A stretch of 64,000 nucleotides of DNA, taken from the NCBI RefSeq assembly GCF_900103585.1, contig NZ_FNHV01000006.1, positions 248,001 through 312,000 of the forward strand, in the 5' to 3' direction. Positions 7,921-16,464 of the stretch are shown here, one piece after another; the stretch's first letter is position 1; every line of letters starts with the position of its first letter. The notes under the pieces are model-generated. The model was not told where the DNA came from. It did no database searches and saw only the letters and a list, made by a program, of their open reading frames with translations. Source of the stretch: Streptomyces sp. cf386. Lineage in GTDB: Bacteria; Actinomycetota; Actinomycetes; Streptomycetales; Streptomycetaceae. The position numbers and the translations under genes are program-made.

Positions 7921-9227
7921 CGGCGCGCTCCCGGGGCGCTGGAGAGCGGCGGGCGGGGGACGGGCGTACAGGCCTCGTCGGCCGTCACGGCGGGATGCCA
8001 TCCGTACTGGCCCACGGCTCGGACGAGGGCCGTGACCATCCGGGGGTCGAACTGCGAGCCCGCACACCTCTCCAGCTCCCGCAGGGCGACGGACACGGGC
8101 CGGGCCCGCGAGTAGGACCGGGTGGACGTCATCGCGTCGAAGGCGTCGGCGACCGCCACCACCCGGGCCGGCTCCGGGATCTGGTTGCCCATCAGCCCGT
8201 AGGGGTAGCCGCTCCCGTCCAGCCGTTCATGGTGATGCAGTACGGCGGCCCGGGCCTCGCCGAGGAAGGAGATCCCGCGGACCATCTCGTGGCCGTACTC
8301 GGGGTGCAGCTCGATCACCCGCCGCTCCTCGGGTGTGAGCGGCCCGTCCTTGCGCAGCAGCCGGGTGGGCACGCCCAGCTTCCCCACGTCGTGCAGGATT
8401 CCGGCGAACCGCACCACCTCGACGCGGTCGTCGTCCATGCCCAGCTCGCGGGCGATCATCATCGAGGCCTGTCCGACCCGCTCGCTGTGCCCGCGGGTGT
8501 AGCCGTCCTTGATGTCGACGGCCTGGACGAGCGCCCGGATGGTCGCCTGGTGCGCGGCGCGCTCCCGGTGGTACTGGGCGAACACCCACCACGACACACA
8601 CATCGGCAGCAGCACGAGCAACGCGGCGACCGGACCGTACGGGCTGCGCCACAGCACGGCCATCATCAGCCCGGCCAGACCATGGACGGCGAGCGGCGCG
8701 AGCGAGCGCAGGAACAGCCCCCGCCAGGCGCGCCGCACGGGCAGGCGCTCGGCGAAGGCACGGATCCCGCCGTCCAGCGCGGTCAGGACCAGACAGAAGG
8801 CCAGGACCGCACCCCCGGACGGGATCAGCGCGTACGGGAAGTCACCCGCCACGACGACGTCCCGCCCGCCCAGCGCCCAGTGCACCCGAGCCGCAGCCCA
8901 GACGGCCACGACGAGCTGGGCGGCCCGCCAGATCCGCCGGGTCCACAGCGGCCGTTGCCCGCCCGGCGACAGCAGGGCACCCGGCACGGCGACCAGCGCG
9001 GCGGCGGGCGGCGACAGCAGAAAGGCGCCGGCGAGCAGTACGGGATAGAAGGTGCCCCCGAACCGCCATCGGGCGGCGACCTGCTCACCGGCCGCATACA
9101 GCACCGCGAGCAGGACGACCGCCCGCCAGGGCACGGTGGTCGTGAGTGGCGACGGCAGGAGACAGGCCAGGGCGCACAGCGCCACACAGGCGACGTACAC
9201 ACGCGCCCGTGCCGGTATCGCCTCCAT
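7917..9227 (-). CDS. Membrane-anchored HD-GYP domain phosphohydrolase
   Basis: 436 residues. The N-terminal membrane domain has roughly six to seven spans (residues about 10-210), followed by a complete HD-GYP domain: HSERVGQAS, LHDVGKLGVP, HPEYGHEMV and HHERLDGSGYP. Known HD-GYP enzymes hydrolyse cyclic di-GMP or related nucleotides. The ATG at 9227 (MEAIPARARV) is preferred because a strong GGGGGAGG site precedes it; the ATG at 9248 is the alternative. The next gene overlaps it by 4 bp. The gene lies just downstream of sigR-rsrA on the same strand, separated by 133 bp. Confidence 0.88.
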   Translation of the reverse strand: MEAIPARARVYVACVALCALACLLPSPLTTTVPWRAVVLLAVLYAAGEQVAARWRFGGTFYPVLLAGAFLLSPPAAALVAVPGALLSPGGQRPLWTRRIWRAAQLVVAVWAAARVHWALGGRDVVVAGDFPYALIPSGGAVLAFCLVLTALDGGIRAFAERLPVRRAWRGLFLRSLAPLAVHGLAGLMMAVLWRSPYGPVAALLVLLPMCVSWWVFAQYHRERAAHQATIRALVQAVDIKDGYTRGHSERVGQASMMIARELGMDDDRVEVVRFAGILHDVGKLGVPTRLLRKDGPLTPEERRVIELHPEYGHEMVRGISFLGEARAAVLHHHERLDGSGYPYGLMGNQIPEPARVVAVADAFDAMTSTRSYSRARPVSVALRELERCAGSQFDPRMVTALVRAVGQYGWHPAVTADEACTPVPRPPLSSAPGARR

Positions 9228-9360
9228 CTGGACGCCCTCCCCCACCATGACCTGCTCAGCTCAACAGGGGAGCCTAGGTCGGCAAGAGGGGCAACTGTGG
9301 GCTTATCACCCGCCGATTAGCACGTTCGAGTGACGACAGCCCGTTCCAGGGAGGGGGAGT

Positions 9361-9663
9361 TCAGGACTCCTGGGGTGTGGCGGTCACGTCGTGCTCGGGA
9401 ACCGCCTGGCCGGAGCGGATCAGGTCGAGCCGGCCCAGCACCTTGGCGCGCAGGTCGGTCGGCACGTCGTCGTGTCCGCAGCACCGCTTGACCAGCTTCT
9501 TCACGGCCTGCTCAAGACCGTACTTCTCCAGGCAGGGCGAGCACTCCTCGAAGTGCTGCTCGAACTTGGTGCAGTCGGCGTCGGGCATCTCACGATCGAG
9601 GAACTCGTAAAGGTGATCGAGTACCTCACTGCAATCCGTCTCGTGCGGCTCTCCGCAGCTCAT
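9361..9663 (-). CDS. rsrA: Redox-sensing anti-sigma factor RsrA
   Basis: 100-residue zinc-containing anti-sigma factor (ZAS family). It holds SigR inactive and releases it when its thiols form a disulfide under thiol oxidation. Redox/zinc residues are seen: Cys11 in TDCSEV and the HxxxCxxC motif in QHFEECSPC, with further Cys at RCCGHDD. Its start overlaps the sigR stop (ATGA at 9660-9663), so sigma and anti-sigma are translationally coupled. Confidence 0.96.
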
Positions 9664-10520
9664 GAGCCCGAGCCTTTCGCTTCGTTCGACTCTCCGGCGC
9701 CGGCCGGGACCATTCCGCGCTCACGGGCGTAGTCCTCGAGCATGCCGCGCAGTTGACGGCGGCCCCGGTGCAGCCGGGACATCACCGTACCGATGGGTGT
9801 CCCCATGATGTCCGCGATCTCCTTGTACGCAAAGCCCTCTACGTCGGCGAGGTAGACGGCGATGCGGAACTCCTCGGGGATCGCCTGGAGTGCTTCCTTC
9901 ACGTCCGAGTCGGGCAGGTGGTCGAGCGCCTGCGACTCGGCGGAGCGCAGGCCGGTCGACATGTGCGACTCGGCACGCGCGAGCTGCCAGTCCTCGATCT
10001 CCTCGGCCGCGGAACGCTGGGGTTCACGCTGCTTCTTGCGGTACGAGTTGATGAAGGTGTTGGTGAGGATCCGGTACAGCCACGCCTTGAGGTTGGTGCC
10101 CTCACGGAACTGGTGGAAGGACGCGTACGCCTTGGCGTACGTCTCCTGCACCAGGTCCTCGGCGTCGGCCGGGTTGCGCGTCATACGCAGCGCGGCCGAG
10201 TACATCTGGTCGAGGAACTCCAGCGCGTCCCGCTCGAAGCGCGCGCTGCGCTCGGCGGTCGACTCCGTGGACGTCGCCGCGCTCGTGCCCAGGCCCTCGG
10301 GCTGCTCCGCCTGGCCGTTGTCGGTCCCTGCGTCGGTACCGGGAACCGGACCCACCTCCTCAAGATTCCGGGCAGGACCGAAACCGGTCCCACCTGAATC
10401 GGAGGATAGACGACCTGCCGTACCTGCCGCCGCTCGAATAGGAGCGGTCCGAGCCGCGTGCAGCACCGTCCAGTCCAGGTCAGTGCGGCTGCTGCGGGCC
10501 GGGCAGAAGGTCGAACCCAT
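9660..10520 (-). CDS. sigR: ECF sigma factor SigR (with long isoform SigR')
   Basis: Group IV sigma factor controlling the thiol-oxidative stress regulon (thioredoxins, mycothiol, proteases). Region 2 ([43 protein letters not shown]) and region 4 ([38 protein letters not shown]) are clear. Two starts are likely, as in S. coelicolor. ATG at 10520 has a good GAGGAAG site and gives the 286-residue SigR'. GTG at 10355 gives the 231-residue stable SigR, the difference being 55 residues, as published for the unstable isoform. A perfect SigR promoter lies upstream (10579-10606). Forms an operon with rsrA. Confidence 0.96.
10403..10441 (-). promoter_or_regulatory. Possible sigR p1 promoter for the short isoform
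   Basis: A TATCCT -10-like hexamer (10403-10408) lies about 50 bp before the GTG of short SigR. The matching -35 region is GC-only (GGCGGC), but an AT-rich TATT patch sits just upstream (about 10437-10441). WblC activates sigR p1 in S. coelicolor through AT-rich DNA near -35, so this arrangement is plausible. The match is weak and the call is inference. Confidence 0.25.
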
Positions 10521-10578
10521 GCGGCGGACTTCCTCTCCTACGACGTGTGCGCTGCTCGTTCAGCACCGCTGTCCGCCA

Positions 10579-10606
10579 CAACAGAGGCCGGGTCCCCGAC
10601 ATTCCC
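10579..10606 (-). promoter_or_regulatory. SigR-dependent promoter (sigR p2, autoregulatory)
   Basis: GGGAAT (10601-10606) and GTTG (10579-10582) on the minus strand are separated by exactly 18 bp, a perfect match to the SigR consensus GGGAAT-N18-GTT. Transcription would start near 10572, about 50 bp before the SigR' ATG. The -35 begins 7 bp after the stop of the upstream hydrolase gene. Confidence 0.92.
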
Positions 10607-10612
10607 GAAGCT

Positions 10613-11335
10613 TTACCCGAGTGACCCGACCCACTTCACGACACTGTCGGTGACGATCGCCACGGCCTCCTCCTGATCGAGGGGCGCCCGCTTGGGCACG
10701 GCGAACCCGTGATCGCCGTACGGCACCTCGATCAGCTCGTGGTCCCCGTCCGGGAACTCCTCCGGCCTGCCGAACGGATCGTTCCCGCCCTGTACGACGA
10801 GGGTGGGCACCCCGGCCCCGAGCAGCTCCTCGGCACGGGACTTCTCCGGCTTGCCCGGCGGGTGGAGGGGGAAGCTGAGGGCGAGGACGGCATGGGCGCC
10901 CAGTTCGAGGGCCGTACGGCAGGCGACCCGGGCACCGGCGCTGCGGCCACCGGAGATCACGGGCAGCCCGGGCGCGGCGAGTGCGGGCCAGACGCCGCGC
11001 CAGCCGACGTCGAGGGTCTTCGGAGCGGGCGCCACCTTCTTGCCGGCCACCCGCCAGGGCTGCTCGACGAGGGCGACGGTCACTCCCTGGGCCGGGAGGA
11101 CCGAGGCCAGCGCCTTCAGGTCCCGGGCGCCGATGCCACCGCCGGCGCCGTGGCTCACGGCCAGCACGAGCCGGGCCTGCCGCGCCGGGTGCCAGGTGAT
11201 GCGGGCGTCACCCGCGTCCGTACCGATGGTCTCTGTCGTCACGTCCGGCTCGTTCACATCTGGCTCGTTCACATCTGGCTTGTTCACGTCTGACTCGTTC
11301 ACGTCTGACTCGTTCACGTCTGACTCGTTCGTCAC
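10613..11335 (-). CDS. Alpha/beta-hydrolase family protein with repeat N-terminus
   Basis: Up to 240 residues. The core from about residue 45 is a dienelactone-hydrolase-like alpha/beta fold: LAVSHGAGGGIGARD, the nucleophile elbow GGRSAGARV, VVQGGNDPFG (acid) and YGDHGF (His). The N-terminus in the longest reading is six copies of a 5-residue unit V-N-(E/K)-(S/P)-D made by a 15-bp DNA repeat; each unit contains a GTG, so translation could start at several of them. The longest form starts at GTG 11335, 1 bp after the SRAP stop. Substrate unknown. It precedes the sigR promoter. Confidence 0.8.
   Translation of the reverse strand: MTNESDVNESDVNESDVNKPDVNEPDVNEPDVTTETIGTDAGDARITWHPARQARLVLAVSHGAGGGIGARDLKALASVLPAQGVTVALVEQPWRVAGKKVAPAPKTLDVGWRGVWPALAAPGLPVISGGRSAGARVACRTALELGAHAVLALSFPLHPPGKPEKSRAEELLGAGVPTLVVQGGNDPFGRPEEFPDGDHELIEVPYGDHGFAVPKRAPLDQEEAVAIVTDSVVKWVGSLG
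11243..11317 (-). repeat. 15-bp tandem repeat (5 units)
   Basis: Five consecutive 15-bp units of the form GTGAACGAGTCAGAC with substitutions in later copies (AAG, CCA, GAT), preceded by a partial unit at the gene start. The period is in frame, so copy-number change alters only the N-terminus of the hydrolase. Each unit offers a GTG start codon. Confidence 0.9.
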
Positions 11336-11336
11336 G

Positions 11337-12152
11337 TCAGAAGAGTGTGCCCTCTTCGGGACCGTCCAGCTCCTTCAGCAGCTCCGGTCCGTTGTTGCGG
11401 ACGTTGCTGACCAGCGTGGAGACGGGGTAGGCGCGCATCAGCCCGGCGGGCGGCGGGGCGAGCAGCGAACGCAGTTCCTCCGGGTCCGTCCGGGCCGGGT
11501 CGAGCCAGGCGTCCCAGCGGTCCGGGGTCAGCATCAGCGGCATCCGCGGGTGGATATCGGCCAGCGCGTTCGGGCCCTCGGCGGGCGTCACGGCCAGCGG
11601 GGTCGTCTCCGCCTCCGTCGTGATGACGGAACAGGTCACCCACCAGGCCTGGGGGTGTTCGTCGGGCAGCGTCCGGTCCCGCCAGAACTCGTACAGCCCG
11701 GCCATGGCGAACACCGTCCCGTCGGCCGGCAGCACGAAGTACGGCTGCTTGCGCGGCCGTTTCCGCTTGCCCTCGACCTCCAGGTCCCGCTCCTGTGTGC
11801 CGGTGACCCACTCGTAGTAGCCGTCGGCGGGGATGATGCAGCGCCGGGAGGTGAAGGCCCGTCGGTACGACGGCTTCTCGTGCACCGTCTCCGCGCGCGC
11901 GTTGATCATCTTGAAGGCGCTCTCGGGGGTCTTGGACCAGCTGGGCACCAGCCCCCACTTCAGCTTGCGCAGCTGCCGAACCGGCCGCGGGTCGTGCACG
12001 TCTTTCAATGGACGGTCGAGGACGACGTGAACTTCCTTGGTCGGAGCCACGTTGTAGTCCGCATCGAGGGTCTCCTCGGGCTCCCACTTCTCGATCTCAA
12101 AGATTCCTGCGAGATCCTCGGCCCCACGACTCGCTGCATACCGTCCGCACAT
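11337..12152 (-). CDS. SRAP/YedK-type abasic-site processing protein
   Basis: 271-residue SOS-response-associated peptidase family protein (YedK/HMCES), which crosslinks to abasic sites in single-stranded DNA through an N-terminal Cys. The start at 12152 exposes MCGRY, with Cys2 catalytic after Met removal; the longer frame to 12308 would bury it. Other conserved elements are YNVAPT, the active-site Asn in INARAET, CIIPADGYYEW and the HPRMP His. It is divergent from the M50 gene (50-bp gap) and reads into the hydrolase and sigR. Confidence 0.93.
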   Translation of the reverse strand: MCGRYAASRGAEDLAGIFEIEKWEPEETLDADYNVAPTKEVHVVLDRPLKDVHDPRPVRQLRKLKWGLVPSWSKTPESAFKMINARAETVHEKPSYRRAFTSRRCIIPADGYYEWVTGTQERDLEVEGKRKRPRKQPYFVLPADGTVFAMAGLYEFWRDRTLPDEHPQAWWVTCSVITTEAETTPLAVTPAEGPNALADIHPRMPLMLTPDRWDAWLDPARTDPEELRSLLAPPPAGLMRAYPVSTLVSNVRNNGPELLKELDGPEEGTLF

Positions 12153-12202
12153 ACGTGCCACACTGCCAGATTCCATCCGACCACAGGGAGCCATCGCCTT
12201 AC

Positions 12203-12925
12203 ATGGACAGCACCGCATCCGCCTCGCTCGCCTCCCTCTGGGACGAGGTCGCCGGGACGCAGCCCGACCCGGACCTCTGGGTGGTGATCGCCGCCCTGGT
12301 CGCCGCACTCGCCGTGGTCGTCCCGCACAGCCTGTGGCGCATCTCGCGCAACGCCATCACCATCGCCCACGAGGGCGGTCACGGCCTGGTGGCCCTGCTG
12401 ACCGGCCGCACCCTGACCGGCATACGCCTGCACTCCGACACCAGCGGCCTCACCGTCAGCCGCGGCAAGCCGCACGGCCTCGGCATGATCCTCACCGCGG
12501 CCGCCGGCTACACGGCTCCCCCGCTGCTGGGCCTGGGCGGCGCGGCACTGCTGGGCGCGGGCCGGATCACCCTCCTGCTGTGGCTGGCGACGGCCCTGCT
12601 GGTGGCGATGCTGGTGATGATCAGGAACGCGTACGGCGCGCTGACGGTGTTTGTCACGGGCGGCACGTTCGTGTTGGTGAGCTGGTTGACCGGCCCACAG
12701 GTGCAGGCGGCGTTCGCGTATGTGGTGGTGTGGTTCCTGTTGGTGGGCGGGGTCAGGCCTGCGTTCGAGCTGCAGGCGAAGAGGTCGCGGGGTGGGGCGG
12801 GTGACTCGGACGCGGATCAGCTGTCGCGGCTGACGCATGTGCCGGCAGCGCTGTGGCTGTTCCTGTTCCACGCGGTGTCGCTGTGTTCCCTGATAGGCGG
12901 CGGACGGTGGTTGCTGGGGCTATGA
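12203..12925 (+). CDS. M50-type integral membrane metallopeptidase
   Basis: 240-residue membrane protein with about six hydrophobic segments. The zinc-site motif HEGGH (HExxH type) lies in ITIAHEGGHGLVALL near residue 56, typical of the M50/site-2-protease-like family; a downstream hydrophobic region would supply the third ligand but lacks a classic NxxPxxxxD. The ATG at 12203 (MDSTASAS) follows a GGGAG site. Substrate unknown. Confidence 0.85.
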   Translation: MDSTASASLASLWDEVAGTQPDPDLWVVIAALVAALAVVVPHSLWRISRNAITIAHEGGHGLVALLTGRTLTGIRLHSDTSGLTVSRGKPHGLGMILTAAAGYTAPPLLGLGGAALLGAGRITLLLWLATALLVAMLVMIRNAYGALTVFVTGGTFVLVSWLTGPQVQAAFAYVVVWFLLVGGVRPAFELQAKRSRGGAGDSDADQLSRLTHVPAALWLFLFHAVSLCSLIGGGRWLLGL

Positions 12926-13030
12926 AGCGCCCCGAAGGGGCAGCTTCTCCAGGGGCGCGGGGCTGTGTCACCTGCGGCTCCGCCGCGGGGCGCGACCAGC
13001 CACAACGGCGCCGCACCCGAACGACGGCCT
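12926..13030. repeat. Streptomyces intergenic palindromic repeat
   Basis: The 122-bp gap before aroA is filled by a GC-rich repeat with nested hairpins: GCCCC-gaa-GGGGC, then GCGGCTCCGCCGC, then GCGCGACCAGCCACAACGGC. I recognise near-identical text between many Streptomyces genes. It probably acts as a terminator-like separator after the M50 gene; no gene is present. Confidence 0.65.
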
Positions 13031-13047
13031 ACTTATAAAGTGAACCC

Positions 13048-14367
13048 ATGGCCCAAAACCCCGCCGCACACACCGCCCTCTGGCCCGCCCCGCACGCAAG
13101 CGGAGCCGTCGACGCGACGGTCCACGTGCCCGGGTCCAAGTCGGTCACCAACCGAGCCCTCGTCCTCGCCGCCCTGGCGAGCGAGCCCGGTTGGCTGCGC
13201 CGCCCCCTCCGCTCCCGCGACACCCTGCTGATGGCCGGCGCCCTGCGCGCGATGGGCGTCGGCATCGAGGAGGGCGTGGGCCCCGAGGGCACCGGCGAGG
13301 CATGGCGGGTGCTCCCCGCGGGCCTGCGGGGCCCGGCCACGGTCGACGTCGGCAACGCCGGCACCGTGATGCGCTTCCTGCCGCCGGTCGCCGCGCTCGC
13401 CGACGGCCCCGTCCGCTTCGACGGCGACCCCAGGTCGTACGAGCGTCCCCTGCACGGCGTGATCGACGCCCTGCGCGCCCTCGGTGCCCGGATCGACGAC
13501 GACGGCCGGGGCGCGCTGCCGCTGACGGTGCACGGCTCGGGTGCCCTGGAGGGCGGCCCGGTGGAGATCGACGCCTCGTCGTCGTCCCAGTTCGTGTCGG
13601 CGCTGCTGCTGTCCGGCCCGCGCTTCAACCAGGGCGTCGAGGTCCGGCACATCGGCTCCTCCCTCCCCTCCATGCCGCACATCCGCATGACCGTCGACAT
13701 GCTGCGCTCGGTCGGTGCCCAGGTGGACACCCCGGAGTCGGGCGGCGAGCCGAACGTCTGGCGGGTCACGCCGGGCGCCCTGCTCGGCCGCGATCTGACC
13801 ATCGAGCCGGACCTGTCCAACGCCCAGCCGTTCCTGGCGGCGGCGCTGGTGACCGGCGGCAAGATCCTCGTCCCGGACTGGCCGGCCCGCACCACGCAGC
13901 CCGGTGACCGGCTGCGCGAGATCTTCACCGAGATGGGCGGTTCCTGCGAACTCACCGAGTACGGGCTCGTGTTCACCGGTTCGGGTGCGATCCACGGCAT
14001 CGACGTGGACCTGAGCGAGGTCGGCGAGCTGACCCCCGGTGTCGCGGCGGTCGCCGCCCTCGCGGACTCCCCGTCCACGCTTCGCGGCGTCGCGCACCTG
14101 CGGCTGCACGAGACGGACCGCCTGGCCGCGCTGACCAAGGAGATCAACGAACTCGGCGGTGACGTCACCGAGACCGCCGACGGCCTGCACATCCGCCCAC
14201 GCCGACTGCACGGCGGGGTCTTCCACACCTACGAGGACCACCGCATGGCGACGGCCGGCGCGATCATCGGCCTCGCGGTCGAGGGCGTACGGATCGAGAA
14301 CGTGGCGACGACGGCGAAGACCCTTCCGGACTTCCCGGAGCTGTGGACCGGGATGCTCGGGGCGTAG
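13048..14367 (+). CDS. aroA: 3-phosphoshikimate 1-carboxyvinyltransferase (EPSP synthase)
   Basis: 439 residues, normal for the family. Transfers enolpyruvyl from PEP to shikimate-3-phosphate in aromatic amino-acid synthesis; cytoplasmic. Conserved segments are seen in order: VPGSKSVTNRALVLAAL (phosphate-binding Lys), GNAGTVMRFLPP, DGDPRSYERP, SSSSQFVSALLL, and the C-terminal HETDRLAAL and YEDHRMATAGA. The ATG at 13048 is chosen. rsgA follows after 11 bp. Confidence 0.97.
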   Translation: MAQNPAAHTALWPAPHASGAVDATVHVPGSKSVTNRALVLAALASEPGWLRRPLRSRDTLLMAGALRAMGVGIEEGVGPEGTGEAWRVLPAGLRGPATVDVGNAGTVMRFLPPVAALADGPVRFDGDPRSYERPLHGVIDALRALGARIDDDGRGALPLTVHGSGALEGGPVEIDASSSSQFVSALLLSGPRFNQGVEVRHIGSSLPSMPHIRMTVDMLRSVGAQVDTPESGGEPNVWRVTPGALLGRDLTIEPDLSNAQPFLAAALVTGGKILVPDWPARTTQPGDRLREIFTEMGGSCELTEYGLVFTGSGAIHGIDVDLSEVGELTPGVAAVAALADSPSTLRGVAHLRLHETDRLAALTKEINELGGDVTETADGLHIRPRRLHGGVFHTYEDHRMATAGAIIGLAVEGVRIENVATTAKTLPDFPELWTGMLGA

Positions 14368-14378
14368 GGACTACCGCC

Positions 14379-15389
14379 ATGCGCCGCTACGGCAAGCACA
14401 CCGACGAGGACGACATCCGCAGCCGCCCGAACCGCAAGGGCAACCGACCCCGTACGCACATCCGGCCCAAGCACGCAGACGCCGCCGAGGGCATGGTCCT
14501 CACCGTCGACCGGGGGCGGCTGACCTGCCTCGTCGAGGACCGGGTCGTGATGGCGATGAAGGCCCGCGAACTCGGCCGCAAGGCGGCGGTGGTCGGGGAC
14601 CAGGTGGCGCTGGTCGGCGATCTGTCCGGCAAGAAGGACACCCTCGCGCGGATCGTGCGGATCGAGGAGCGGACGTCGGTGTTGCGCCGCACCGCCGACG
14701 ACGATGATCCGTTCGAACGCGTCGTCGTGGCGAACGCCGACCAACTCGCCATCGTCACCGCCCTCGCCGACCCCGAACCCCGTCCCCGGCTGATCGACCG
14801 CTGTCTGGTGGCGGCGTTCGACGGAGGTCTCGAACCGCTGCTGGTGATGACGAAGTCGGACCTGGCGCCGCCGGACAAACTCCTTGAGCTGTACGGCGAT
14901 CTGGACATCCCGTACGTCGTGACCAGCCGGGAGGAGCTGGAGAACGGCGGTGCGGCGGATCGCGTGCGGGAGCAACTGGACGGCAAGGTCACGGCGTTCG
15001 TCGGCCACTCCGGGGTGGGCAAGACGACGTTGGTGAACGCGCTGGTGTCGGTGGAACGGCGTCGGCTGACGGGCCACGTGAACGCGGTGACCGGTCGCGG
15101 CCGTCACACGACGACGTCGGCGCTGGCGCTGCCGCTGCCGGACATGGACGGCTGGGTGGTCGACACCCCGGGTGTCCGCTCCTTCGGCCTGGCTCATGTC
15201 GACCCGTCCCGTGTGATCCAGGCGTTCCCCGACCTCGAATCGGGAACCGAGGGCTGCCCGCGTGCGTGCAGTCATGACGAGCCGGATTGTGCGCTGGACG
15301 AGTGGGTGGCGGAGGGCCACGCCGATCCGGCCCGGCTGTACTCACTGCGACGACTGCTGGCTACACGGGAGCGCACGGAAGGCGACTGA
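14379..15389 (+). CDS. rsgA: Ribosome small-subunit-dependent GTPase A
   Basis: 336-residue circularly permuted GTPase that assists late 30S maturation. The motif order is G4 (TKSD) before G1 (GHSGVGKTT) and G3 (DTPG), diagnostic for RsgA/YjeQ. An N-terminal OB-fold (about 45-110) and a C-terminal zinc finger (CPRACSHDEPDC) are present. The start is ATG at 14379 (MRRYGKH), 11 bp after aroA; conserved coupling of aroA and rsgA is typical of actinobacteria. Confidence 0.96.
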   Translation: MRRYGKHTDEDDIRSRPNRKGNRPRTHIRPKHADAAEGMVLTVDRGRLTCLVEDRVVMAMKARELGRKAAVVGDQVALVGDLSGKKDTLARIVRIEERTSVLRRTADDDDPFERVVVANADQLAIVTALADPEPRPRLIDRCLVAAFDGGLEPLLVMTKSDLAPPDKLLELYGDLDIPYVVTSREELENGGAADRVREQLDGKVTAFVGHSGVGKTTLVNALVSVERRRLTGHVNAVTGRGRHTTTSALALPLPDMDGWVVDTPGVRSFGLAHVDPSRVIQAFPDLESGTEGCPRACSHDEPDCALDEWVAEGHADPARLYSLRRLLATRERTEGD

Positions 15390-15497
15390 CCTCCGCGTTG
15401 TTTGTCTGCCGCTGAGGCCGGTAAGGGCATAATCGCACGAGCCTGATCCAAGCCTGACGAAGCGGTCACAGAACGTGGGGATACGGGAGGACAGCAC

Positions 15498-15821
15498 ATG
15501 GCGTGGCTGCTGGTCATCGTGGCGGGGCTGCTCGAAACCGGATTCGCCGTCTGTCTGAAACTGTCGCACGGCTTCACCCGGCTCTGGCCGACCGTCGCCT
15601 TCTGCATCTTCGCCCTCGGCAGTTTCGGACTGCTGACGCTGTCGCTGAAGAAGCTGGACGTGGGGCCCGCGTACGCGGTGTGGACGGGGATCGGGGCGGC
15701 GGGTACGGCGATCTACGGGATGATCTTTCTCGGGGACATCGTCTCGACGTTGAAGCTCGTGTCGATTTCTCTGGTGATCGTGGGGGTCATCGGGTTGCAG
15801 CTGTCGGGTTCGGCGCACTGA
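15498..15821 (+). CDS. Small multidrug-resistance (SMR) transporter, Gdx/SugE-like
   Basis: 107 residues with four transmembrane helices. The essential membrane Glu13 is in VIVAGLLETGFAV, and KLSHGFTRLWP after it resembles the guanidinium exporter (Gdx, formerly SugE) subtype rather than EmrE. It has a good GGGAGGACAGC ribosome-binding site before the ATG. It is convergent with a TetR-type gene ending 31 bp away. I did not find a guanidine riboswitch in the 108-bp leader. Confidence 0.88.
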   Translation: MAWLLVIVAGLLETGFAVCLKLSHGFTRLWPTVAFCIFALGSFGLLTLSLKKLDVGPAYAVWTGIGAAGTAIYGMIFLGDIVSTLKLVSISLVIVGVIGLQLSGSAH

Positions 15822-15852
15822 CCAGGTCGGGCCGGGGGTCGGTTGGGTCGGG

Positions 15853-16464
15853 TCAGCCGGCCAACTGCCGGTACAGGGCGCTGCGTACGAGGTCGGTGAC
15901 GCCGCCTTCGCCGGGTGGGGCGGCGACGCACGACAGGGCCAGCCTGACGACCAGTTCGCAGGAGCGGGTCAGCTCGGGGGTGTCGGACTTGTTGATGGCG
16001 GGGCCCGAGAGAACGGCTACGGCGCGGTCGCGGACGATGGCCACGAAGTCACCGGGTGACGGGAGCGGCCCGTCGGCGCGTCGCTGGGCCGGTACGGCCG
16101 AGGAGGACGGGACGGCGGACAGCGTGGGTGAGGGCAGACGCTCGCCCCAGCAACCGGTCAGCATGGCGCGGACGAGGGCGTTGTCGCGGGCGAGGCCCGC
16201 GGTCCACTCCGCGGTGGCGGTGAGGCGTTCGCGGGCGTCGCTGTGGGTGGCTAGGGCGCGGTCGACGCCGGCGAGGTAGCCGTCGGCTTCCCTTCTCACG
16301 AGCGCGCGGGCGAGGCCTTCCTTGCTCCCGAACTCGTTGTACAACGTCTGCCGGGACACTCCGGCTGCCGCGGCCACGTCCACCATTCGCACGGCGGACC
16401 ACGACCGACGCGCCAGCGCCGTGTAAGCGGCGTCCAGCAGGGATTCCCGCGCTGCAGGCATCAT
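15853..16464 (-). CDS. TetR-family transcriptional regulator
   Basis: 203-residue repressor-type protein. The N-terminal helix-turn-helix lies at about residues 8-55 (LLDAAYTALARRSW, VDVAAAAGVSRQTLYNEFGSKEGL). The ligand-binding domain has a Pro/Ser-rich insert around residues 115-140. Two adjacent ATGs (16464, 16461) follow a GGGAGG site; the second has the better spacing. It is convergent with the SMR exporter, which may be a target, but no operator was identified. Confidence 0.9.
   Translation of the reverse strand: MMPAARESLLDAAYTALARRSWSAVRMVDVAAAAGVSRQTLYNEFGSKEGLARALVRREADGYLAGVDRALATHSDARERLTATAEWTAGLARDNALVRAMLTGCWGERLPSPTLSAVPSSSAVPAQRRADGPLPSPGDFVAIVRDRAVAVLSGPAINKSDTPELTRSCELVVRLALSCVAAPPGEGGVTDLVRSALYRQLAG

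Noticed and set aside
15390..15497. Guanidine riboswitch upstream of the SMR transporter
   Set aside because: The transporter looks Gdx-like, but the leader shows none of the conserved guanidine-I, -II or -III sequence blocks I know.
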